From: Bartonella rattaustraliani AUST/NH4
Lineage (GTDB): Bacteria; Pseudomonadota; Alphaproteobacteria; Rhizobiales; Rhizobiaceae
Assembly (NCBI RefSeq): GCF_000312565.1
Contig: NZ_CALW02000070.1
Location: 1 to 33,562 of the forward strand
Direction: 5' to 3'
DNA length: 33,562 bases
Part shown: piece by piece, positions 18,717 to 27,189 of the stretch
Layout of the letters: each line of letters opens with the position of its first letter
Numbering within the stretch: position 1 is the first letter of the stretch
Translations under genes and position numbers: made by a program
Notes under the pieces: model-generated
What the model was told of the DNA's origin: nothing
The model's input: the letters and a program-made list of their open reading frames with translations, nothing else
The model's database searches: none

Positions 18717-19838
18717 TTAAATGTAAATGCGTTTATAGCGGGGGCCTAGAGACGTCAGAATTTCATGAGGAATGGTGTTGGCATCTTGAGACACGTCTTC
18801 AAGGGTTTGGTGTGCTCCAATGAGTTCTACCCAATCGCCTCGTTGAGGCTTTTTATGGGCAAGGTCGGTAGCGTCAGCGATGAGAGAATCCATGGAAATG
18901 GATCCAACAATGGGTAGTTTGTATCCATTGAAATAAACAGAACCTTTATTAGAAAGAGCGCGCAACCAGCCATCTGCATAGCCCGTGGAAATGGTTATAA
19001 GAGTGCTTGGTCTGTTGGTTATAAAGCTTTCTCCATAACCGACGGGGATTCCAGCATCAACAGAGCGGCTTTGAATGACTTGCGCTTCAAGTTTTAACAC
19101 AGATTTTAAGGATATTGGGTGTTTTTTGCAAGGACTAATTCCGTAAAGTGCAATGCCTGGGCGAACGAGATCAAAATAAAAATCTTGTCCAAGAAAAATA
19201 CCTCCAGAGTTGGCAAACGAGGCTTTACAGGGAGGGAGTTGTGAAAGTGCAGTTTTGAAAGAGGCCAATTGTGCAGCATTAGACGGATGTGTGGCATCTT
19301 CTCCATTCGCAAGATGGCTTATGATATATTTTATATCCGCTTTTTCAAAAAGCGTAGGTTGTTTTATGAGTTGTTGTAATTCTTTTTGATCAAGTCCTAA
19401 TCGGTTCATATTGGTGTCAATCTGAACAATTGCTGGGAGTTTTTTATTCTTTTTATGACAAAGTGTTTGCCAGCTTTCGATAGCATTCCAAGAGTTTAGA
19501 ACAGGGATAATACCAGATTGTGCAACAAATTCTTCCATCATATATGGAAGTCCATTAAGAAGGGCAATCGTAACATTTGAAGGTAAAATCGATTTTAATT
19601 GAAGTGCTTCTTCGATTTGGGCTACAAAAAAACTACGACAACCAGATTGGTAAAGTGCAGGCGCAATTGTTTCAGCACCTAATCCATAAGCATTCGCTTT
19701 CACAACCGCTGAACATTCGCTTGGGGTAACATGTTGAGCCAAAGTTGTGTAATTTGCAACAATGGCACGCACATCAATGGTTGCTACAGCTGCATAAGGT
19801 GGTAAGGTGTTTGCTTCATCATGAACGGATTTTTGCAT
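18717..19838 (-). CDS. alr: Alanine racemase
   Basis: The 373-residue PLP enzyme interconverts L- and D-alanine for peptidoglycan. The PLP lysine is Lys47 in VVKANAYGLGAE. The second half has the beta-domain motifs ISTGYADGWLRAL and VGSISMDSLIADATDL, the region that supplies the catalytic tyrosine side and substrate carboxylate contacts. Length matches Alr/DadX (about 360). It is monocistronic and divergent from the reductase gene. With no second racemase visible in the window, it is likely the biosynthetic enzyme. Confidence 0.95.
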   Translation of the reverse strand: MQKSVHDEANTLPPYAAVATIDVRAIVANYTTLAQHVTPSECSAVVKANAYGLGAETIAPALYQSGCRSFFVAQIEEALQLKSILPSNVTIALLNGLPYMMEEFVAQSGIIPVLNSWNAIESWQTLCHKKNKKLPAIVQIDTNMNRLGLDQKELQQLIKQPTLFEKADIKYIISHLANGEDATHPSNAAQLASFKTALSQLPPCKASFANSGGIFLGQDFYFDLVRPGIALYGISPCKKHPISLKSVLKLEAQVIQSRSVDAGIPVGYGESFITNRPSTLITISTGYADGWLRALSNKGSVYFNGYKLPIVGSISMDSLIADATDLAHKKPQRGDWVELIGAHQTLEDVSQDANTIPHEILTSLGPRYKRIYI

Positions 19839-20461
19839 TTTGAGATCCTATCTTTTTTGGTGAGATATGAACTTCCCTTCGTTTGTTGCATATATGCTTC
19901 TATAATGGGAAGAAGATGCGAATATTGTTTATGATTTCCACAAGTTGGTGCTAAATACTGTGCTATGTTGGTAATCTTTTTGTATACATCGACTGATCTT
20001 TATACGATGAAGTGAATGTTTATACAATGAAGAGAATGGCTTTTTTTGTGCATTGTCGTAATATATAACGAATGGAAGCAATAGTTTTTTGTAAGCGTAT
20101 GGTTGATGTCTCTATCATAAAGAAGACTTATCATTCTTGAAGTATATTGCTTAAAGAGTATCATACAAGCCAATCATGAAAATTTTTTGGTATTTCGGGA
20201 TTTAGATTGAGATATTTTAAATGAAGCAGGAGGAAAACACATTCTTAACTCTATGCTGCTAAAGATGGTATTGGACCTGTTTTTCATCAGACGTTTTTAT
20301 GCTTGCTTACTATGCTTTATGGTTTGTTTATTGAACTGTCTTTTATGCTAAAGCGTTCATTGAGTGGTTTATTTCTGAAGAGAAATATTGAGATAATTGC
20401 ACAGACATTATATCACTTTTGAAATTTGAGTCTCTGTCGAATAAAGATAAGGAAGGGTTTT
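19839..20461. promoter_or_regulatory. Divergent intergenic region between alr and the reductase gene
   Basis: The 620-bp region holds promoters for both divergent genes. Similar short segments recur at 19990-20035 (TTTATAC[A/G]ATGAAG occurs twice, once in each neighbouring phrase), a small direct repeat of unknown meaning. No gene is recognised. Confidence 0.35.
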
Positions 20462-21292
20462 ATGAATACGTCTGCCACAAAGGTTCAGTCAAACATCAGC
20501 AGCGTTGCATCAAATTTCCCAATTCCTGAAAATGTATTTGCGCTTACTGTTCAGGAAGTTTGTCACTACACAGACCGTTTGTTTAAATTTCGTCTGAATC
20601 GTCCGGAAAGCTTTCGTTTTCGTTCAGGTGAGTTTGTGATGATTGGTTTACCAAATGCAGAAAAGCCGGTTTATCGTGCTTATTCAATCGCAAGTCCGTT
20701 TTGGGATGAACAACTTGAGTTTTTTTCTATCAAAGTTCCAGGGGGGCCATTAACTGAGCACCTTCAAAAAATTAAAATTGGTGATACAGTTCTCATGCGT
20801 AAGAAATCTACGGGAACGTTGGTTCTTGATGCTCTTATTCCTGGAAAGCGTCTCTATCTTCTTTCAACAGGGACGGGGGTTGCGCCCTTTGCAAGTCTTG
20901 TTCGTGATCCGGAAACTTATGAAAAATTTTCAGAAGTGGTGCTTATTCAGACAACGCGTGAGCGAGATGAGCTTAACTATGCCAAAGAGCTTGTGACCTC
21001 TTTACAACAAGATCCACTTATTGGCGCATATGCACAACAATTGAAATTTTATCCTATGACCACGCGTGAAACTTCCGAGCATATGGGGCGCATTACAACT
21101 GTTATGGAAAGTAGTGCTTTTTTTGAGACAACAGGTTTACCGAGAATTTCTCCAGATGACGATCGCGTGATGATTTGTGGTTCCATGGCAATGTTGAAAG
21201 ACTGTGCAAAGATGTGCGAATCTTTTGGGCTTGTTGAGGGGGCTAATAATGCACCTGCCTCTTATGTTGTAGAGCGCGCTTTTGTAGGGTGA
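20462..21292 (+). CDS. fpr: Ferredoxin/flavodoxin--NADP+ reductase
   Basis: The 276-residue flavoenzyme transfers electrons between NADPH and ferredoxin or flavodoxin. The FAD-binding motif RAYSIASP is at residues 72-79. The NADP-binding LLSTGTGVAPFASL follows, and MICGSMAMLKDC near the end matches the family. The C-terminus YVVERAFVG is of the bacterial Fpr subclass with a short tail. Start: the ATG at 20462 has a strong AAGGAAGGG site; an in-frame TTG at 20426 is less likely. The last ~50 codons plus 55 bp of downstream DNA are repeated tandemly three more times behind the gene. Confidence 0.93.
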   Translation: MNTSATKVQSNISSVASNFPIPENVFALTVQEVCHYTDRLFKFRLNRPESFRFRSGEFVMIGLPNAEKPVYRAYSIASPFWDEQLEFFSIKVPGGPLTEHLQKIKIGDTVLMRKKSTGTLVLDALIPGKRLYLLSTGTGVAPFASLVRDPETYEKFSEVVLIQTTRERDELNYAKELVTSLQQDPLIGAYAQQLKFYPMTTRETSEHMGRITTVMESSAFFETTGLPRISPDDDRVMICGSMAMLKDCAKMCESFGLVEGANNAPASYVVERAFVG

Positions 21293-22375
21293 GAGCACTG
21301 TTTTTTGTGGTTTGTGTGGAGAGTCTCTTTGATTTTGCAGGGCTTATTTACCGAGAAACTTTCGAGATGAAGGTCTTGTTATGATTTGTGGTTTTATGGT
21401 GGTTTGAAGGACTGTGCGAAAATGTGTGAGGCCTTCGGCTTTGTGGAGGATGCCAATAATGCGCTTATGTCTTATGTTGTAGAACGCGCTTTTGGGAGAT
21501 GAGAGCACTGTTTTTTGTGGTTTGTGTGGAGAGTCTCTTTGATTTTGCAGGGCTTATTTACCGAGAAATTTTCGAGATGAAGGTCTTGTTATGATTTGTG
21601 GTTCCATGGCGATGTTGAAAGGCTGTACAAAGATGTGCGAATCTTTTGGGCTTGTTGATGATGTCAATAATAACACTCTATTGATTTATAAGGATAACCT
21701 TTCGTTATTCACTTATGAAACAGTGGACCGAATATTATAAAACTCTCTCATTTCAACCCCCTTGATGTTGAAGAAATTTTGTTCACTTGGCTTGTACGCC
21801 ATAAGTGAGGTTAGCATGAGGGTAAAGACAAGAGAAGAAAAGAGGAAAAATACCCTTCATGAATTGTCTTTATGCAAGGGGTGTTACAACATTCTAGGCT
21901 CGTAAATATGCCTCACCATGAGGCGAGTAATATATTATGGGGAGCTGGTAAAGAGAAGAATGATAGTGTACTGGTTTGTCCTTTTATCAGAGTGAATATA
22001 GTGGTGCTTAGTGGCTTTATCGTTATACAATTCATTAAAACACCGCCGCGAAATGGGTTTGCGAGCATGAAGAGAAGTCTCTTTATAAATAAGCGCGTGA
22101 ATGTGCAATACCCCGTGAATGTGTAACGCAATGTACCTACGTTCTATGTTGTTGAGTACGCTTTCGTTGGATAAAAACACTGCTTTTTTGCAGTTTTGGT
22201 GAAGAGTGGTCTTTGATTTTTAAAACGATAAGTTTCTCCCAGATTTCTTTTGATGAAGATCTTATGATGATTTGTGGTTCCATGATATTGAAAGGCTTTG
22301 CAAAGATGTTCGAGTCTTTTGGTTTGTTGAGGGGGGATGTGCCTTTCTGCGTCTTATGTTGTTTTTGTGGGGTGA
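21137..22375 (+). repeat. Tandem 210-bp repeats of the fpr 3' end, four units
   Basis: Unit 1 (21137-21346) contains the real gene end. Unit 2 is 21347-21556. Unit 3 begins at 21557, is cut near 21683 by repeat R copy 5 and resumes at about 22133-22217. Unit 4 is about 22218-22375. Units 1-3 start exactly 210 bp apart. Each repeats ATGATTTGTGGTT and, where complete, the TCTTATGTTGTAGA[A/G]CGCGCTTT ending. Units 2-4 have frame breaks and no start, so they are not genes. Unit 4 runs into the end of the KDPG aldolase pseudogene. Confidence 0.88.
21684..22131 (+). repeat. Repeat R copy 5, inserted in unit 3 of the fpr-end repeat
   Basis: Starts at the att-like motif TAAGGATAACCTTTCGTTA (21689-21707), continues through the conserved upstream block and the integrase start region (ATGAATTGTCTTTATGCAAG at 21858-21877), and includes decayed integrase codons up to the SLKQARE equivalent near 22070-22100. 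The fpr-end sequence stops at 21682 and picks up again at about 22133, so the borders of this insertion are well defined at about 450 bp. Confidence 0.78.
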
Positions 22376-23010
22376 GGAGATAATTGTGTTGCTGCATGGG
22401 CTAATGAATGGATAGCCTCCCAATCACCCGCTGTAATCAGTTTCGTGGGCGCTATCTAGGAACATCCAATGCAAAAAATGTTAGAAAGCTTAAGCCATTG
22501 TGCTGCGTTTTTTGGTGTTATGCCACCTGTTGGGCAAAACTGGATTTGAGAGAAAGGGGAAGCGAGGGCTTGAAGGAAGTGCATTCCTCCCGCTGTTTCC
22601 GCAAGAAAAAATTGCAAATATGAATAACCTTTATCCCATGCTTCCATTAACTCGCTTGGTGTTATTGCACCGGGGAGAAGAGGAATTTCACTGTTTTTTG
22701 CACAATCAATCAATCCGCTTGATAATCTAGGGTTTACGATAAATTTTGTACCGGCGCATTTAGCTTGTTCCTAGTGTGTTGTATTAAGAACTGTTCCTGC
22801 TCCAACAATTGCTTCAGGGACTTTTTGTAGAATTGCTTTCATTGCCTCATATGCAATTGGGGTTCGCAAGGTGATTTCAATTGTTTTTAGTCCACCTTTG
22901 ACAAGAGTGCGTGCTAAGGGTATTGCACTTTCTAGATCGTCAATGCGCGAAACAGGTATGACGTTTTGTTCCTGGAGAAGCGATAAAAGCTGAGTTATTT
23001 TTTGGCACAT
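22354..23010 (-). pseudogene. eda: KDPG/KHG aldolase pseudogene
   Basis: 219 codons in a single frame match 2-keto-3-deoxy-6-phosphogluconate aldolase, the last enzyme of the Entner-Doudoroff path: VIPVSRIDDLESAIPLA, the catalytic Glu in IEITLRTP, VGAGTVLN, then LPGAITPSELMEAWDKGYSY, QIQFCPTGGITP, and finally ITAGDWEAIHSLA. Two in-frame stops (22771-22773 and 22456-22458) interrupt it. The Schiff-base lysine, normally in KFFPAE, is Gln here (QFFLAE, codon CAA). It therefore cannot work as an aldolase even with readthrough. Its 3' end overlaps the last fpr-end repeat. It is divergent from trhO. Confidence 0.9.
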
Positions 23011-23089
23011 GGAGTTTTTTCTCTTAAAAATGATGCTGATTAATATAGTTTGATTAAGCACAATATGTTAGAGAGTAAATGGATAAACC

Positions 23090-24044
23090 TTGAAATTGAA
23101 TAAAACGCGCGTTATGGCAAGACTCATGGAAAAGAATTTTAAAGTTGCGGCACTTTATTGCTTTGCTGATTTGAAGCATTATCAACAATTACAAAAGCCT
23201 TTGCAGGATTTATGTCAAGAAAAGGGCATCAGGGGTACCCTGCTTTTGGCACAAGAAGGTATTAATGGAACTGTTGCTGGGTCTTGTGCTGCCATTGAAA
23301 TATTGGTAGATTTTATTACAGCGGAGCCTGCATTTCAAACACCGGAAATTAAATATTCATGGGCGTCAAAAATGCCTTTTCATCGTATGAAAGTGCGGTT
23401 GAAAAAAGAGATTGTGACAATGGGCGTGGAAGGGATTGACCCGTTAAAGGTTGTTGGAACTTATGTCGATCCTGAGGATTGGAATGCCCTTATCCAAGAT
23501 GAAGAAACAATTCTTATTGATACGCGCAATGATTATGAATATGCAATTGGCAGTTTTCAAGGAGCCGTTGATCCGAATATTAAAACATTTCGTGAATTTC
23601 CTGCATGGGTTCTCAAACATGAAGCTGATTTAAAAAAGAAAAAGAAAATTGCTATGTTTTGTACAGGCGGTATTCGGTGTGAAAAATCAACAGCTTTATG
23701 TGCGTGAACTTGGTTATGAGCAGGTTTACCATTTAAAAGGTGGGATTCTCAAATATTTGGAAATTGTTCCAAAAGAAGAAAGTTTATGGCAGGGCGAGTG
23801 CTTTGTTTTTGATGAGCGCGTTTCTGTAAAACATGGTCTTGAAGAATGTGGACGCGAATTATGCCGGGCATGCCGTTCTCCTCTTAATGCTGAAAGCAAA
23901 TTATCACCTCATTATGAGGAAGGTGTTTCGTGTGATGCTTGTTATAATACACGTAGTGAAGAAGATCGGCAGCGCTTTCGTGAACGTCATAGGCAGTTTC
24001 AGTTAGCAAAATTGCGTGCAATACAATCTCATCAAGAAATGTAA
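23090..24044 (+). pseudogene. trhO: tRNA uridine(34) hydroxylase TrhO (rhodanese-like), frameshifted
   Basis: Two adjoining frames make one TrhO (YceA/UPF0176) protein of about 317 residues, which forms 5-hydroxyuridine at tRNA position 34. Frame 1 (to 23707) covers the N-terminal domain ([17 protein letters not shown]) and the rhodanese domain up to the active-site cysteine in [12 protein letters not shown]. Frame 2 resumes with [19 protein letters not shown] and the cysteine-rich C-terminal part ([14 protein letters not shown]). The break lies near 23694 in acagctttatgtg; one extra or two missing bases explain it. The start is TTG 23090 or, perhaps better, ATG 23114 ([11 protein letters not shown]). 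It is either a pseudogene or a sequencing error. Confidence 0.88.
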
Positions 24045-24099
24045 AAATATTGTATTTTGACACTGGAAATTTTTGCTCTTTCTAAGAGAGAAAGCTTTC

Positions 24100-24684
24100 T
24101 ATTCACGGGTTTGTTTTAAAAAACATTTCTTAGACGGTTCTCAGCTTATTTTGCGGTGGTGGTTGCGTGAATTGTATAACAATCACGTTTACTTACACAC
24201 CACTATTTTTACTTACACAAGAGACAAGCCGGCACCATCATTCTTTTTGACCATCCCCCATATATTTACTCGCCTCATAGTGTTGCATATTTACGAGCTC
24301 ATGAGATTACGACCGACTTTATGGGCATTACAGACTTTTCTGAGGGCGCTCTTGTGAGACCCAAATATTATTATATCCTCAAGTATAGAAACTGTAATAA
24401 ATATAGCAAATATAATAAACACAAAAAGCAGGAGACTGTTTCACGTTCAATGCTTCCAAACTCCTGTAATAACAACTCTTGCATGAAAGCGATTCATGAG
24501 GGGTCTTTTCCCTCTTTTCTCATTTTACCCTCCTGCCAATACCGCTGAGAGTGTATGAGCCAAGTGAACAAAATTCCCTCAAGATCAAAGAGGTTTGAAA
24601 GTAAGAGAATTTTACGATATTCGGGATTGTATTTCATAAGTGCATAATGATAAATTATCCTTATGATTCAAGGTATTGTTGTGT
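24100..24684 (-). repeat. Repeat R copy 6 carrying S; left arm of inverted-repeat insertion 2
   Basis: Read on the minus strand: att-like motif TAATGATAAATTATCCTTA (24645-24663), conserved block, integrase start region (near 24480-24505), repeat S (24310-24470), then integrase-like codons to about 24100. It pairs as reverse complement with 25205-25732 over about 520 bp at high identity. The 75-codon frame at 24321-24548 has a near-identical mirror at 25298-25525, which reflects the repeat and not a gene. Confidence 0.8.
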
Positions 24685-25164
24685 GGATAAAAAGTGTTTT
24701 AATGGCAGGGAGTTATCGAGATTTTGGGTGTTAATAAAAGTTTAGTCGTTCACTTATAAAGTTCAATCATCATTGTTTTTTTGAAATAGGTCTCTTTTTA
24801 ATCTTATTGCACTTGGTTTATTTTAAACATTCTTCATTCTTATTTTGTCAAAATGTTTCAATGGTTATTTTATGCTAGAATCGTTTTATGCTGTAATCGC
24901 GTGAAGGGAGAGGTGGTTTGAAGAGGCGTTTGAAAATAAAAATGCTATAAATACTCTATTTTCAGAGTGGAGAAAATCTGTGAAGGGATAGATAGAATGA
25001 TGGGTATAGATTTGTGATCTTAGAGATATGGGAAAGGTGATACTGTAGATGCTACTCTTTCAGCATTTTTATGGTGAGAAGACCTGCATTAAGAATAAAG
25101 AGTCGCACCTTTTTGACGGGAAAATCAAAGCAAAAGATCTCTTTTAAAGCAATACTTATGTGTG
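24685..25164. other. Spacer of inverted-repeat insertion 2, no gene seen
   Basis: About 480 AT-rich bases between the two long arms. No open frame or RNA is recognised. It shows no clear similarity to the spacer of the first inverted repeat (3136-3776). Confidence 0.45.
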
Positions 25165-25781
25165 ATTAATATAATTGATTTATAAGAATCAATTTGTTGT
25201 TACTCATTTTGAATCACAAGACTGAATATCGTAAGATTCTCTTACTTTCAAACCTCTTTGATCTTGAGGAAATTTTGTTCACTTGGCTCATACACTCTCA
25301 GCGGTATTGGCAGGAGGGTAAAATGAGAAAAGAGGGAAAAGACCCCTCATGAACCGCTTTCATGCAAGAATTGTTATTACAGGAGTTTGGAAGCATTGAA
25401 CGTGAAACAGCCTCCTGCTTTTTGTGTTTATTATATTTGCTATATTTATTACAGTTTCTATGCTTGAGGATATAATAATATTTGGGTCTCACAAGAGCTC
25501 CCTCAGAAAAGTGTGTACTGCCCATAAAGTCGGTGTAATCTCATGAGCTTGTAAATATGCGACACTATGAGGCGAGTAAATATATGGGGATGGTCAAAGA
25601 GAATGATGGTGCCGATTTTTCCCTTCATGGGCGTAAAGATGGTGGCGCTCAATGGCTTGGGCTTTATCTGTATATATTTTACCCATGCCATCGTGAAATG
25701 GGCTTGCGCGCTGTTTCTTTAAAACAAGCTCGTGAATGTGTAGTACGGTGGCGTTTTGTAGCGCAACGCATTGGTTTATAA
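25165..25781 (+). repeat. Repeat R copy 7 carrying S; right arm of inverted-repeat insertion 2
   Basis: Mirror of copy 6. Contains the conserved upstream block, the integrase start region (near 25350), S (25378-25530) and then an open integrase segment, 25557-25781. That segment reads GMVKENDGADFSLHGRKDGG, then AQWLGLYLY, CHREMGLRAVSLKQAREC and VVRWR: the arm-binding domain of a P4-type integrase, ending at a stop after about 74 codons. Confidence 0.8.
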
Positions 25782-25797
25782 CGATAAATTATCGTTA
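25779..25797. other. 19-bp palindrome, candidate attachment-site core
   Basis: TAACGATAA, a central A, then TTATCGTTA: 9-bp arms in perfect inverted symmetry. It lies between the end of R copy 7 and the conserved upstream block of the longest integrase remnant. Versions with substitutions occur beside other R copies (1-19, 669-687, 3103-3121, 18330-18348, 21689-21707, 24645-24663). A position just upstream of int is usual for the att site of integrative elements. Confidence 0.55.
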
Positions 25798-26562
25798 TCT
25801 ATCTTGAATCATACCCCCGAATATTGTAAGATTCTCTCATCTCAAATCACTTCCTGTTGAATCAATTTTATTCACTTGGTTTTACACCATAAGCGGGATT
25901 AGCATGTGGATAAAAATTAGTAAGGAAAGGAGGAAAAATGCCTCTTATGAATCGTCTTAAGTGCCAAGGGCTGTCGCAACATTGGGTGCTGGTAAAGTGA
26001 ATGATGGTGCAGGCTTGTACCTTCATAAGTGTGAAGATGGTGGCGCTTAATGGCTTTATCGTTCTACAATTCACGGACGACGCCGTGAAATGGGCTTAGG
26101 TTCCCTAAGACATGTCTCTTTAAAACAAGCGCGTGAACATGCAACACGGTGACGTTCTGTTTTACATGAGGGTCGTGATCCCATTAAAGAACGTGAGAAA
26201 CAAAAGCGTGAGGCAATGCGTAATCTTCATTATCTCAAAGACATTGCTCTAGAGACTCTTGAAAGCCGTAAAGCTGAATTAAAGGATGATGGTAAGGAAG
26301 GCGATTGGTTTTCATCTTTACAACGTCATGTACTCCCTAAATTAGGCTGTCTTCCCATCTCAGAAATCACACAAACAGAGATACGCGATACACTTGCCCC
26401 CATATAGCATACAAAAGCTGGAACAGCAGAGAAAGCACTAAACCGTCTTAATCTTTGTTTCAAACATGCTGCTGCACTGGGGTTAGATGTTGATTTACAA
26501 GTCATAGCCAAAGCACGCGCTCTCTTAGCGCAACACACAATGATTGGAGGGATTGCGTGGGG
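25798..26562 (+). pseudogene. Repeat R copy 8: longest P4-type integrase remnant
   Basis: After the conserved upstream block, the integrase begins near 25947 (AAAGGAGG then ATGAATCGTCTTAAG). Following a frame change it reads DGAGLYLHKCEDGGA, WLYRSTIHGRRREMGLGSL, SLKQAREHATR, then RSVLHEGRDPIKEREKQ, then the core-binding region (DWFSSLQRHVLPKLG, ISEITQTEIRDTLAPI, NRLNLCFKHAAALGLDVDL) and stops at ARALLAQHT. Stops replace Gln or Trp at three points (near 26048, 26150, 26405), each explained by one substitution. The catalytic domain with the R-H-R-Y residues is absent. Confidence 0.85.
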
Positions 26563-26764
26563 AATACGGGGGATGAGGGGATTGTGGGGGAAGGGATGAA
26601 GGTTACAACCCTTTAAAATATTGCTTTTCGTGAAAAGAGAAAAGGCAACTTATCTCTTTGAGAAGAGTGTCGTTTTTTATATTGTCTTGTCTTTTAAAAT
26701 TAAAAAATACTTAAAATCAAAAAAAATGATTGAAATGAGGAAAGATTCGCTTTATACGAAACTC
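26563..26764. other. AT-rich region before the decarboxylase leader
   Basis: About 200 bp between the integrase remnant and the leader RNA. A promoter for the leader is expected here; AT-rich candidates exist near 26670-26730, but none is clear. Confidence 0.3.
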
Positions 26765-27060
26765 TGCCCAAAGTCGCACGTGCCTGTGGGTGTCCGCTGG
26801 TGCTCAAATGGTGAGATTAACCGGTACGGTACCTGGAACTAACCGCTCCAGTCATTCTTACGGCCAATCGAAAGAGTGAGGACATCTTGAAGCAACGACG
26901 GTGCGGGCCTTTCTGGTGTCTTTCAGCTGTTCAAGTGCTGAAATAACTATAGAGGCACACCTCATTGCCTTCAGTGCGGAAGTGGTTTTCTCAATTCCAA
27001 TCAAAAAGGCAGACAAAGTAGAACAACGCGGTTATTGCGCTGTTTTTTGGTTGCATACAA
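26765..27060 (+). ncRNA. Structured leader RNA of the decarboxylase gene (speF-leader candidate)
   Basis: A GC-rich, sequence-complex island in AT-rich surroundings lies 130-420 bases ahead of an ornithine/lysine decarboxylase gene. It contains CGTGCCTGTGGGTGTCCGCT, the palindrome GGTACGGTACC (26823-26833) and a later weak hairpin before a run of T (GCG...CGC, then TTTTTT near 27045). Alphaproteobacterial ornithine decarboxylase genes are known to carry the conserved speF leader element; position and composition fit it. The assignment rests on context and memory of the motif; no covariance search was run. Confidence 0.6.
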
Positions 27061-27106
27061 TTTAAATTTCTTTCTGATGAATTATCAGAGTGGAGGTCTT
27101 TATTGT

Positions 27107-27151
27107 ATGTGTTTTGTCCCTTTGCTTCTTGGCAGTTTTATACTGTCTTAA
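27107..27151 (+). CDS. Possible 14-residue leader peptide upstream of the decarboxylase
   Basis: ATG at 27107 with GGAGG at 27092-27096 (10-base spacing), encoding MCFVPLLLGSFILS and a stop, 38 bases before the decarboxylase start. The ribosome site is stronger than chance expectation in this AT-rich DNA. Leader peptides controlling ornithine decarboxylase are known in enterobacteria (speFL), but no sequence likeness is claimed. Confidence 0.35.
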   Translation: MCFVPLLLGSFILS

Positions 27152-27189
27152 GCATAGAGTAGAGATTTTTTCTCTAGGAGGATTGGTAG

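Noticed and set aside
20426-20461. Upstream TTG start for the reductase
   Set aside because: It lacks a ribosome site, whereas the ATG at 20462 has AAGGAAGGG at good spacing.
21347-22375. Additional small reductase genes
   Set aside because: They are copies of only the 3' end of the reductase gene, with frame breaks and no start or FAD domain.
24321-25525. Two mirrored 75-residue proteins (24321-24548 plus, 25298-25525 minus) as a gene family
   Set aside because: Their likeness comes from the long inverted repeat. They cross the boundary of S and R, have no clear ribosome site, and run antisense to the integrase remnant.
26765-26900. tRNA or tmRNA in the GC-rich island
   Set aside because: No cloverleaf with a T-loop TTCRA and matching acceptor stem, and no tmRNA tag frame. 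A cis-acting leader fits the position better.
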